From Aquimonas voraii (GTDB lineage Bacteria; Pseudomonadota; Gammaproteobacteria; Xanthomonadales; Xanthomonadaceae), in contig NZ_FNAG01000007.1 of assembly GCF_900101825.1 (NCBI RefSeq), positions 62,001 to 126,000 on the forward strand: a stretch of 64,000 nucleotides of DNA. Reading direction: 5' to 3'. Below the pieces are notes generated by a model. It was given only the letters and a program-made list of their open reading frames with translations, ran no database searches and had not been told where the DNA came from. The position numbers and the translations under genes are program-made. Positions 16,326 through 24,900 of the stretch are shown one piece after another. Numbering within the stretch: position 1 is the stretch's first letter; every line of letters begins with the position of its first letter.

Positions 16326-17651
16326 TCAGGCCGGGCCGAGCGCAGCCGTCGTGCGTGCATCCGACACCGCCGGGAAGCGCACGCGCGCGCAGGTGCCCTT
16401 GCCGGCCTCGCTCTCCAGGGTGACCGGCCAGCCGAAGCGGGTCGACAGGCGACGCACGATGGTCAGCCCCACGCCTTGGCCACCTTCCTTGCGCATGCCG
16501 CCGCGGAAGAAGGGATCGAAGGCACGCTCCAGCTCCTCAGGCGTCATCCCGCAGCCGGTGTCCTGCACGCAGACATGGTCCGCGTGGATGTGCACCACCA
16601 CGCTGCCCTGCTCGGTGTAGGCGCAGGCGTTGCGGATGAGGTTCGACAGGATCACCCGCAGCACGCGCGGGCTGCCGTGCAGCGAGAAGGCTGCATGCTC
16701 CTCGACCCGCAGGTCGACGGGCTTCTCGCCCAGCAGCGGCCGCACTTTCTCGACCTCGTCCGCCACCACTTCGTTGATGACGAAATCCTCTTCCGGCAGG
16801 TCGGCATCTCCCTCTCGGGCGAGGATCAGGAAGGATTCGATCAGGCCCTCCATGTCGCGCGCGGAGCCGAGGATGCGCTTGATCTGGCGCTTGGCGTAGG
16901 GCGGCAGCTCGTCTTCGGCGCAGAGCATGTCGCAGGCGATGCGGATGACGGTGAGCGGGCTGCGCAGCTCGTGGCTGGCGTCCCGGGTGAAATCGCGTTC
17001 GCGCTGCACGAAGGCGTCGATGCGCGAGGCGAACTCGTGCAGGGCCTGGGCCAGCACCAGCACCTCGCCTTCGACGTCCAGCGGCAGCTGCTCGGGCGAA
17101 AGCGCCTCCAGGTTGGGCTTCTTCGGATCCCAGTGCTGGACCACGCCCGCCAGCCAGATCACCGGCGACACCGCGCGGCGCGAGATGCGGTAGGTGGCCC
17201 AGGCGATGATGTAGATCACCACCAGCACCAGCACCAGCGGCACCGCGCCGAAGAAGAACGCGAGCGCGTTGACCTGCTCTGCATCGAACACCAGCAGCAG
17301 GGTGCCACCCTCGCCCTCCTGCACCAGCACCAGCGAACCGCCGCGCTCGGCCGGCAGGCTGTAGTAGCCGGGAACAAGGCCACGCAGATTCTCGGGCAGC
17401 ACGTTCTCGCTCTCACCGTGTCGCTGCAGATACCCCTGCATGTTGTAAGTGTCGGGCGGCATTGCAGTGGGGTCGCGGGCGAGGCGCGCGCGGAAATGCG
17501 CGGCCTCATCGGTCAGCGCACGCTGGATGAGCACGTCCTTGAGCACGGCTGAGGCACCGTACACGCCGAGCACGGTGGCGCAGCTGATGGCGGCGATCTG
17601 GAGGATGAAGGCCGCCCAGATCTTGCGGCGCAGGCCGGTGGAGATGCGCAT
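16326..17651 (-). CDS. Membrane sensor histidine kinase
   Basis: A 441-residue kinase. One membrane helix near 12-36, a periplasmic sensor of about 90 residues, and a second strongly hydrophobic helix (131-152) precede the cytoplasmic part. The phosphoacceptor His227 lies in DASHELRSPLTVIR. The ATP-binding domain shows NLIRNACAYTEQG, DTGCGM and GQGVGLTIVRRL. Its partner is the OmpR-family regulator encoded upstream on the same strand, but 327 bp separate them, and that spacer holds a strong terminator and two heptad repeat tracts, so the kinase may have its own promoter or depend on read-through. The start ATG at 17651 is 10 bp from a heptad tract. The sensed signal is unknown. Confidence 0.9.
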   Translation of the reverse strand: MRISTGLRRKIWAAFILQIAAISCATVLGVYGASAVLKDVLIQRALTDEAAHFRARLARDPTAMPPDTYNMQGYLQRHGESENVLPENLRGLVPGYYSLPAERGGSLVLVQEGEGGTLLLVFDAEQVNALAFFFGAVPLVLVLVVIYIIAWATYRISRRAVSPVIWLAGVVQHWDPKKPNLEALSPEQLPLDVEGEVLVLAQALHEFASRIDAFVQRERDFTRDASHELRSPLTVIRIACDMLCAEDELPPYAKRQIKRILGSARDMEGLIESFLILAREGDADLPEEDFVINEVVADEVEKVRPLLGEKPVDLRVEEHAAFSLHGSPRVLRVILSNLIRNACAYTEQGSVVVHIHADHVCVQDTGCGMTPEELERAFDPFFRGGMRKEGGQGVGLTIVRRLSTRFGWPVTLESEAGKGTCARVRFPAVSDARTTAALGPA

Positions 17652-17661
17652 TGTCTTAGCC

Positions 17662-17689
17662 GGGATTCGGGAGTGGGGATTCGGGATTC
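17662..17689. repeat. Heptad tract (GGGATTC-like, four units) next to the kinase start
   Basis: Units are GGGATTC, GGGAGTG, GGGATTC and GGGATTC. The tract ends 10 bp from the kinase ATG. Its transcript is complementary at about 24 of 28 positions to the tract at 17942-17969, so the two could form a long-range stem enclosing the terminator. Confidence 0.9.
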
Positions 17690-17815
17690 GCTGCCGGCGG
17701 CGTCGATGCTGCGGGCTCGGCGAGCATGTCGCACAGCGATGGAGGTGGCCGTGAAGCGACTTGGACTGCTCGCTGCAACGATACCGACTGCACCAGCGAT
17801 TGGAGCGCTTGCCAA

Positions 17816-17855
17816 CGAAAAGAAAAGCGGGCTCCGCGCATTGCGCGGAGCCCGC
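17816..17855 (-). terminator. Rho-independent terminator between regulator and kinase genes
   Basis: A perfect 13-bp stem, GCGGGCTCCGCGC against its complement with a 3-nt loop (17827-17855), is followed on the minus strand by TTTTCTTTTC. It would end the response regulator transcript before the kinase gene. Confidence 0.85.
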
Positions 17856-17941
17856 GTGTCGGTCGTATGGCCGTTGCGCGAGCGAAACACCGGTCTTGGG
17901 ATCAGCGCGCTGCAACGCCTCCTGCCACGCGCTGCTTTTGC

Positions 17942-17969
17942 GAATCCCGAATCCCGAATCTCCAATCCC
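17942..17969. repeat. Heptad tract (GAATCCC-like, four units) after the regulator stop
   Basis: Units are GAATCCC, GAATCCC, GAATCTC and CAATCCC, starting 9 bp beyond the regulator stop codon and inverted relative to the tract at 17662-17689. Confidence 0.9.
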
Positions 17970-17978
17970 GGCTCAGAA

Positions 17979-18704
17979 TCACCCCACCCGCTGCGCCGGC
18001 TCGGTCTCCAGTTCGGCAAGGCGGTAGCCTGCGCTGTGGATGGTGTGCAGCAGCTGCTTCTCGAAGGGTTTGTCGATCACCTTGCGCAGGTTGTAGAGAT
18101 GGCTGCGCAAGGTGTCGGAATCGGGCAGCGCATCGCCCCAGATCTCGCGCTCGATGTCGCGACGGCTGACCACGCGCGGCGACTCGCGCATCAGGATGGT
18201 GAGCAGCTTGAGGCCGATCGGCGAAAGCTGGAGATCGCGCCCGCCGCGGGTCAGGCGCAGGGTCGCGGTGTCCAGCACCAGGTCACCGACCTTGAGCACC
18301 TCGGCGCTGACCTGGCGGCGATCGCGGCGGATCAGCGCGCGCACGCGGGCTTCGAGTTCCTGGATGGCGAAAGGCTTGACCAGGTAATCGTCGCCGCCGG
18401 CTTCGAGGCCACGGACCTTGTCGTCGAGCGTGTCGCGCGCGGTCAGCATCAGCACCGGCGTGGACTTCTTCGCCTCCTGGCGCAGGCGGCGGCAGACTTC
18501 GAGGCCGTCGATGCGCGGCAGCATCAGGTCGAGCACGATGACGTCGTAGCTGTTCTCGACGGCGAGGCGCAGGCCGTCGGCGCCGTCGCTGGCGTAGTCG
18601 ACGCCGAAGCCTTTGCGCTCCAGGTACTCACCCACCATTTCCGAGATGTTGCGGTTGTCCTCGATGAGGAGGATCAGCCCTTGGGATTCTTCGCGTGACT
18701 TCAT
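17979..18704 (-). CDS. OmpR/PhoB-family response regulator
   Basis: A 241-residue two-domain regulator. The receiver domain has acidic residues at IEDN (15-17), the phosphoacceptor Asp59 in IVLDLMLP, and the conserved Lys in YLVKPF. The C-terminal winged-helix DNA-binding domain ends SHLYNLRKVIDKPFEKQLLHTIHSAGYRL. It pairs with the histidine kinase downstream. The ATG at 18704 follows a spacer with a palindromic TTCAC-N4-GTGAA element 22-35 bp upstream, which may be an autoregulatory site. A terminator lies between it and the kinase gene, so the regulator can be made without the kinase. Targets are unknown. Confidence 0.93.
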   Translation of the reverse strand: MKSREESQGLILLIEDNRNISEMVGEYLERKGFGVDYASDGADGLRLAVENSYDVIVLDLMLPRIDGLEVCRRLRQEAKKSTPVLMLTARDTLDDKVRGLEAGGDDYLVKPFAIQELEARVRALIRRDRRQVSAEVLKVGDLVLDTATLRLTRGGRDLQLSPIGLKLLTILMRESPRVVSRRDIEREIWGDALPDSDTLRSHLYNLRKVIDKPFEKQLLHTIHSAGYRLAELETEPAQRVG

Positions 18705-18725
18705 GGCCGTGCTCCGGGGGTCGTT

Positions 18726-18739
18726 TTCACGGACGTGAA
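18726..18739. promoter_or_regulatory. TTCAC-N4-GTGAA palindrome upstream of the response regulator
   Basis: A perfect interrupted palindrome lies 22-35 bp before the regulator ATG, and a further TTCACG-like copy occurs about 32 bp farther upstream on the transcribed strand. Position and repetition suggest an operator, possibly for autoregulation; this is not proven by the sequence. Confidence 0.35.
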
Positions 18740-18860
18740 TTGACCACGGGCCGGGTGAGTCGGGCGTGAACCCTCGTTGACGCCGCAAAGAGGATCCGTG
18801 ATCCCCCGCGGCATGGCCGCGCCAGCAAGGCCGCCCCTGCGCAGAACCACATCCGACAGG

Positions 18861-18892
18861 CGAAAACAACGCGCCCCGGCAAGCCGGGGCGC
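18861..18892 (-). terminator. Rho-independent terminator after the CsgG-like gene
   Basis: A perfect 10-bp stem GCGCCCCGGC/GCCGGGGCGC with a 2-nt AA spacer (18871-18892) is followed on the minus strand by GTTGTTTTCG. It is 28 bp beyond the stop codon of the CsgG-like gene. Confidence 0.8.
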
Positions 18893-18920
18893 GTCGATGG
18901 ACGGTGGGATGGAGCAGCTT

Positions 18921-19640
18921 TCAGTCAACGCTGAGGGAGCTGCGGGTGCGCTCGCGACGGCGATCGTCGGCGGCATCGAACTCGCGCATGCAGCGATCCT
19001 GCTTGACCATCACGCATTCGAGGTAGTCGGTGATCATCACCAGGGCCGCACGGATCGCCTTGCCGGCAGGGGTGTTGTTCTCGTTGGCCAGGGCGCCGCC
19101 GAAGCCGCCGCGGTACAGACCGACGCTCATGCCGCCGCTTTTGGCCTCGCCCTCGATGGTGCGGACGAACTCGATCTCGCCGGTCTCGGTATTGACCACC
19201 CGCAGGTCGACGGCCACGTAGGCCTTGCTCGACTTCCCACCCAGCGAGACGCCGCGGAAGCTGATGCCACCCCCGGTGCTCGCGGTGTCCTCTTCGTAGC
19301 TGGTCACGGTGCCCATGATCAGGTACTTGGCGCCGGTCAGCTGGCCGATGCGGGCGCCCTGGCCGGGGGCCATGCGCCCGGACGCAGCAAGGTTCTGCTC
19401 CTGCAGCACCGATTCGAGGCGCGAGCGCTCGACCACGCTGAACGCGCGCGTGGCGACCAGTTCGTTCGACAGCATGCCCGACAGTTCCCAACCCACGCCG
19501 CCGCGCCACCAACCGGCACCCGACTCGTTCTTGAACTCGTCGACCGCCACCGTGATGCGTTCGCCACGCTGGGCGCTCGCCGGCGGTATGCCAACCAGCG
19601 CCGCCACTGCCAGAACGCAGGCCATCATCGACTTCATCAT
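18921..19640 (-). CDS. Periplasmic CsgG/HfaB-like protein
   Basis: A 239-residue exported protein whose core reads ITVAVDEFKNESGAGWWRGGVGWELSGMLSNELV, FSVVERSRLESVLQEQNL and GAKYLIMGTVTSYEED, the hallmarks of the CsgG fold. The signal peptide (MMKSMMACVLAVAALVG...ASA) ends in a signal peptidase I site with no lipobox cysteine, unlike the curli secretion lipoprotein CsgG. It also lacks the obvious transmembrane beta-hairpins, and no curlin or CsgE/F genes are nearby. A role as a soluble envelope or outer-membrane assembly factor, like the many orphan CsgG-domain proteins, is more likely than secretion. GGGAGGAG lies 6 nt before the ATG at 19640. It is monocistronic, with its own terminator. 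Confidence 0.82.
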   Translation of the reverse strand: MMKSMMACVLAVAALVGIPPASAQRGERITVAVDEFKNESGAGWWRGGVGWELSGMLSNELVATRAFSVVERSRLESVLQEQNLAASGRMAPGQGARIGQLTGAKYLIMGTVTSYEEDTASTGGGISFRGVSLGGKSSKAYVAVDLRVVNTETGEIEFVRTIEGEAKSGGMSVGLYRGGFGGALANENNTPAGKAIRAALVMITDYLECVMVKQDRCMREFDAADDRRRERTRSSLSVD

Positions 19641-19798
19641 TGCGACTCCTCCCTGTTGAACCCTGGGCAGCGCCCGGTCGCGGACGTCACCCCCGAAAAC
19701 CCCGCGTGAAAGCCTACGCCTTCGCCGCGGACTCAGACAGCACTAACGTGGCAGGGCGAGGAAATGCGCCATCCCACGGCCACCGGCGGCGGCCCCGT

Positions 19799-20632
19799 TC
19801 AGGAAGGGTCGCGATTCCAGAGGATCTGGAAGCGGTCGGCGTCGAGCTGAGCCGGGAAGCGTTGGCGATGGGCACGCAGGCCCTCGGCGTCGAGGCGGGT
19901 GGTCACCACCTGCGGCAGGGCGCCGAGCTCGACCAGGGGCTGACCCAGGGCATCGAGCGCGACGCTGTCTCCCGCATAGGCAATCGCGTTGCCATCGACG
20001 CCCACGCGATTCACACCGACCACGCAGGCCAGATTCTCGATGGCGCGCGCGCGCAGCAGGGTCTGCCAGGCGTAGCGGCGGGCGGCCGGCCAGTTGGCGA
20101 CCCACAGGATCAGGTCGTAGTCGAAGCGCTGCGCGGCCTCGTCGAAAACGTTGCGGGCGAACACCGGGAAACGCAGGTCGTAGCAGACCTGCAGGCAGAT
20201 TCGCCAGCCGCACCACTCCACCACCCGCTTCGGCCCGCCGGCGGCATAGCGCTCGTGCTCGCCGGCCATGCGGAACAGGTGGCGCTTGTCATAGTGGGCA
20301 AGAGCGCCATCGGGCGTGGCGAACAGCAGACGGTTGAACACGTGGTCGCCTGCGCGGATCACCATCGAGCCGGTGATCGCGGCACCGACCTCGACGGCGA
20401 GCCCGCGCAGCCAGGCCACGCTGGGGCCGTCCATGGTTTCGGCCTCGCCGATGGCCTCGTTGGAGAAGCCCGAGGTGAAGGTCTCGGGCAGCACGACGAG
20501 ATCTGTCTGGCCGGCCAGCGGCCGCACCAGCTCGCCGTAGAGGGCGCGGTTGGCGGCGGCGTCGTGCCAGACGGTGGCGGCCTGCACCAGCGAAACGCGC
20601 AGGTCGCGGCTCGGAGCGGTGGGAGCATTCAT
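19799..20632 (-). CDS. Omega-amidase (nitrilase superfamily, YafV/Nit2 type)
   Basis: A 277-residue carbon-nitrogen hydrolase with the catalytic Glu50 (VLPETF), Lys116 (YDKRHLF) and Cys150 (QVCYDLRFP). Family members hydrolyse alpha-ketoglutaramate and alpha-ketosuccinamate to the dicarboxylic keto acid plus ammonia, in the cytosol. The gene starts 4 bp after the stop codon of a methionine/glutamine-type aminotransferase gene. That pairing is a known functional unit: the transaminase uses glutamine as amino donor and the omega-amidase removes the keto product, making methionine regeneration from its keto acid irreversible. Names used elsewhere are mtnU or yafV. Confidence 0.9.
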   Translation of the reverse strand: MNAPTAPSRDLRVSLVQAATVWHDAAANRALYGELVRPLAGQTDLVVLPETFTSGFSNEAIGEAETMDGPSVAWLRGLAVEVGAAITGSMVIRAGDHVFNRLLFATPDGALAHYDKRHLFRMAGEHERYAAGGPKRVVEWCGWRICLQVCYDLRFPVFARNVFDEAAQRFDYDLILWVANWPAARRYAWQTLLRARAIENLACVVGVNRVGVDGNAIAYAGDSVALDALGQPLVELGALPQVVTTRLDAEGLRAHRQRFPAQLDADRFQILWNRDPS

Positions 20633-20636
20633 GGGC

Positions 20637-21785
20637 TCAGACCTTCGCCAGACGCTCGACCGCTGCGGCCATGGTGGCCTCGGTCTTGGCGAAGCACAGT
20701 CGGATCACCCGCTGGTGGGCGGGCGCCTCGGCGTAGAACGGCGACAGCGGAATCGCGGTGACGCCCTTCTCGACGGTGAGCCAGCGACAGAACTCGAGGT
20801 CGTCCATGTCCGAGATCGCCGAGTAGTCGACCAGTTGGAAGTAACCGCCGGGCACCGGCAGGCACTCGAAGCGGGTGGCAGCAAGCTGGGCACGGAAGGC
20901 GTCGCGCTTGCGCTGGTAGAAGTCCGGAAGCTCCAGATGATGCTCGGGATGCTGTTCCAGCATCTCAGCCAATGCCCACTGCGCCGGCGCGAAGCTGCAG
21001 AAGGTCAGGTACTGGTGGACCTTGCGGAACTCGGCGGTCAGTGCCGCCGGTGCCACGGCATAACCCAGCTTCCAACCGGTGCAGTGGTAGGTCTTGCCGA
21101 AGCTCGACACCACGAAGCTGCGCGCGGCGAGCTCGGGGTGGCGCAGCACGCTCATGTGCGGAGCGCCGTCGAACACGATGTGCTCGTAGACCTCGTCGGA
21201 GAGCACGAAGATGCCGGTGTCGCGAACGATGTCGGCGAGCGCATCAAGATCGGCCTGGGCGAACACCGCGCCCGAGGGGTTGTGCGGCGAGTTGACGAGG
21301 ATCATCCGCGTCTTCGGCGTCACCGCTTCGCGCACGCGCTGCCAGTCGACGCTGAAGTCGCCTGGTTTCAGCGGAATGTGCACAGCGACGCCGCCGGCGA
21401 GATCGACCGCCGGTTCGTAACAGTCGTAGCAGGGGTCGAGCAGGATCACCTCCTCGCCCGGCCGCACCACCGCGTGGATCGCGGCGAAGATCGCCTCGGT
21501 GGCACCGCTGGTGACGGTGATCTCGCGCTCGGCGTCGATCTTCGCGCCGTAGAGCGCCAGCGTCTTCGCCGCGATCTGTTCGCGCAGCGGAGCGACGCCA
21601 TGCATCGGCGCGTACTGGTTGCGGCCAGCGCGCATGGCGCGCACCAGCGCGTCCTGCAGGAAGGCCGGCGTCTCGAAATCGGGAAAACCCTGGCCCAGGT
21701 TGACCGCACCGTGCTGGGCGGCCAGCTGCGACATCACGGTGAAGATGGTGGTGCCCACCTTGGGCAGCTTGGTCTCGATCTGCAT
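20637..21785 (-). CDS. Methionine/glutamine-type aminotransferase (YbdL/KAT-like, PLP class I)
   Basis: A 382-residue fold-type I aminotransferase beginning MQIETKLPKVGTTIFTVMS. Key motifs are LGQGFPDF, the GATEAIFAA loop, NSPHNPSG, SDEVYEHI, and the PLP lysine (about 231) in SSFGKTYHCTGWKLGY, ending in a substrate-domain Arg (RVIRLCF). The SFGKTYH sequence is that of YbdL and kynurenine/glutamine transaminases, which prefer methionine, glutamine or aromatic amino acids and their keto acids. It is the first gene of a two-gene unit with the omega-amidase. I chose the ATG at 21785; the upstream open frame is not conserved-looking. Confidence 0.9.
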   Translation of the reverse strand: MQIETKLPKVGTTIFTVMSQLAAQHGAVNLGQGFPDFETPAFLQDALVRAMRAGRNQYAPMHGVAPLREQIAAKTLALYGAKIDAEREITVTSGATEAIFAAIHAVVRPGEEVILLDPCYDCYEPAVDLAGGVAVHIPLKPGDFSVDWQRVREAVTPKTRMILVNSPHNPSGAVFAQADLDALADIVRDTGIFVLSDEVYEHIVFDGAPHMSVLRHPELAARSFVVSSFGKTYHCTGWKLGYAVAPAALTAEFRKVHQYLTFCSFAPAQWALAEMLEQHPEHHLELPDFYQRKRDAFRAQLAATRFECLPVPGGYFQLVDYSAISDMDDLEFCRWLTVEKGVTAIPLSPFYAEAPAHQRVIRLCFAKTEATMAAAVERLAKV

Positions 21786-21945
21786 CGTGCTCTCGCGGGC
21801 GGCGTCGAAGGGGCGCGCAAGGGTAGCGGAATCACCCGCGGTCGGAGGCATTGGCGGCGTGACACCCGCGCGCGAAAGCCATTGGCCCGCATCGATCACT
21901 CTCCCGCAAGCACGCCTGCCGGAGCGAATCCACGCCTGCTCCGGC

Positions 21946-24900
21946 TCAGGGAGGGCAACCGAGACTGCTGGATAGACGATTCATCGGATGGCTGCGCACC
22001 CAGCTCCCGGACAGCGGCGGCGCGAAGTCGATGGCGGTGTCGAGCCGCACCGGCTGCCCATTGGCATAGACGACCTCAAGGCCGCCCGCCGGCTGCGATT
22101 GCAGCGCGCCGTACTCACACAGCGGGCAGTTGCCACGGAACTGCAGCAGCTCGATCGGGCCCGCGCCGAACGGTCGACCCGTGCCCAGCACCCAACGCGG
22201 CCAACCCCCCTCGTCGTAGAGGAAGCTGGCCACCGTCTCGGCCTCGGGCGACACCTCGAGGCTGTAACCGAAGCCGGAGTTCGAGAAGTCGTACCAGAGG
22301 CCGTTGAGGTCCAGGGCCTGGCCCTGTGCCGCGGCGCAGCGCTGGCTGCCGATCCACTGCAGGGGCTCGCTGCCGAACTGTCCGTCCAGTTCGTAGGCGA
22401 ACTGCAGGCGCTCATTGGCGATCGGCGCGAGCACCAGCCGGCCGACCTCTACTCCGCGCGACACGCTGCCGTTCCAGGTCATACGCAGGATCGGCGCCGA
22501 CCATCGCGCGTCCGCGCCCCCGGGCGCCGGCGCCGAGCCGATGTACCAGGTCGGCGTGCCGTCTTCGAGGTAGGTGTACCAGACATAGCCCCAGCTGCTG
22601 CCGAACTGGTACAGAAACAGGCCAGACCCGCTGCGCTGCGGGTTGTACCAGGCACCGAAACGTGGCTGTACAAGGCGCGGAGCATCGAGCTCCAGCCTCA
22701 CCGACACCGTGGCGGACTCGGCCCCGGTGTTGCGGAGGATCGCCCACATGCGGCCGGGCGCGAGCTGGGCGCGGGCGAGCTCTACCCCCACCCCGCTACC
22801 GACCACGCCATTGCCCGCGGCCGAGAGGTTCGGCGGGGGCGAGGCGAAAGGCATGCTCGGAGCCCCGTCGCGCGCGACGTCGATACGGACGTCGGAAGCG
22901 CCCCGGGTGGACACTTGCATCCGACTCGCCTCGGCCGGCAGGTCGATGAAGAACGCCGTACGCGTCTCGCCGGGCGCCAGGCTTACGCTGAGCTCCTCGC
23001 CCTCCAGCAGCGGGCGCGGCGTGGCCAAGGATTCGTCCCGGCGCAGGCTGACCGGAATGCGAGCGAAGGCCTCGGCGCCTGCCCGCGCACGCAGGCTCAG
23101 CAGGAAGGCGCGCGGCTCTGCCGCCCGCCAGTCCGGAGCGTTCCATGACAGCCGAAGCGGAATCGCGCTGCCGGCAGGTGCCAGGGCAGGCGCCGTCGCG
23201 ACGACCTGGCGCCCCGCCGCGGGCTGCGGATCCAGCAGGGCGGCGCGCAGCTCCACCTCGGTCTCGGACTGGCCCGAGCCGGATTCGTTGCGGGCCATGA
23301 CCCAGACCTTGTTCAGGCTGCCAGTCTGGGCAAGATCCAGCTCACAGCGCGGCGCGCTGCCGCGCGTGTTGCAAAGCTGCTCGACCTCGTCCGGGCGCCC
23401 GTTGCCGTTGTAATCGATGCCTGCATACAGGCCCAGCGACGCATCGCCGGCCGCCGAGGCCACGGCACTGAGGCGGAAGCGCCGCGGCGCCGCCGAGGCC
23501 GCCGGCAAATCCAGAAGCAGGCTTGCGGCCGCCGACTGCGGGCCGGTGTAGGCGCTGCCGATGGCGGCCGCACCCAGGCGGCGACGTTCGACGCGGACCG
23601 GCACCAGGGCCCCCGCTTCGATCTGCAGATCCGCCAAGGCCGCAAGCCCGGACAGGCTGAGCACGCGCAGTCCGGCATCGGCCACCGCGCCCAGATCAAG
23701 GCGCTCGGGTAGCTCACCCGGGTCCGCGTAGATCGCCAAAGGCAGGCTGAGTACGCCGGGGGCGTCAAGCCGGGTCAGCTTGACCTCGCCATCCAACCAC
23801 TGGCCGATATCCGCGCCTTGTCCAAGGTCGATGGCGATGTCCAAGCGCCGGCTGGCGCCGGCCGCCAGCTCAAAGCTTTCCGGCTGCACGCGGGCGATGC
23901 CGCCCGGCAGGCGCACGCTGGCCTGCCAGCGGCCACCTCCGGCCACGTCGCGCAGGGTGCGCGACAGGCTGCAACTGCCGCGGCAGCGCTCGTGCAGGAG
24001 CCCGGGCAGGTTGAGCTGGCGCGGCTCCCCGCCCAGCGCCGGCCGCGCCTGCCGGAACTCGGTGCCCGAAACCTCGAGCGCCAGCCCCACCCGCGCCGCC
24101 GCCGCCACGTCCAGGCCGCCCGCGCCGACGTCGATGCGCCGCGCCGGCGAGACCGCGTCATCGGCGACCAGTCCCGAGCGGGCACTGAGCATGAGGGCCG
24201 ACTGGATCTGGTCGACCCGCCATTCCGGGCGCAGCGCGCGCAGCAGGGCCGCCGCACCGGCCACATGCGGGGCCGCCATCGAAGTGCCGCTCATCGTACG
24301 GAAGCTGCTGCCCGTGGGCGCGGCCGCGAGGATGCTGGTGCCCGGTGCGGCTATCGAGGGCAGCATCACACCGCCGTAGCTGATCGGGCCGCGCCCGCTG
24401 CTGGCGGCGAGGCGATCGCCGAGGCTGGGATCCTCGATCAGGCGGGCACCCTCGATGCGCGCGCGCTCGCCGCCGGCGAAAAGCCAGGCCTTGAGCTGCT
24501 CGCCGGCGCGGTAGCCGAGATGGGTCGAAGGCAAGGAATGGGCGTCGGCGAACACCGTCTCGCCATCGCCAACGGTATTGAGCAAGATCATGCCGCCGCC
24601 GCCGGCGCGGCGGACGTTGTCGCTCTTGGCCAGCCGCGCCTGGGTGCCGCGCAGGCAGACCACGATCTCGCCGTTGAACCGGTTCGGATTGCCTGCCCAA
24701 GGATTGCTGCTGCCATCCGGCTGGCTGTTACTGTCCAGCCCCAGCCCCTCGCCGGTGCCGCAGCCGGGGAAATCGGTGGGGAAGACGACCTTGGCTGGCC
24801 CGTAGCCCGGGGTCGAACCCGCACCCAGTAGGCTCCCGCCGCCCGGCGCCGGCGCCGTACCGCCGTTGAAATCCAGCAGGCGGCTGCCGATGCTGCGGTC

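Larger units (their letters stand above)
17652..17978. other. Spacer between response regulator and kinase, with no gene
   Basis: The 327 bp contain no supported coding region. From the regulator stop codon towards the kinase they hold a four-unit heptad tract, about 85 bp of unremarkable sequence, a strong minus-strand terminator, a further 125 bp, and a second heptad tract in the opposite orientation abutting the kinase start. Confidence 0.8.

Noticed and set aside
18921-19640. Curli secretion channel
   Set aside because: No lipobox, no curlin genes and no transmembrane hairpins in the CsgG-like protein.
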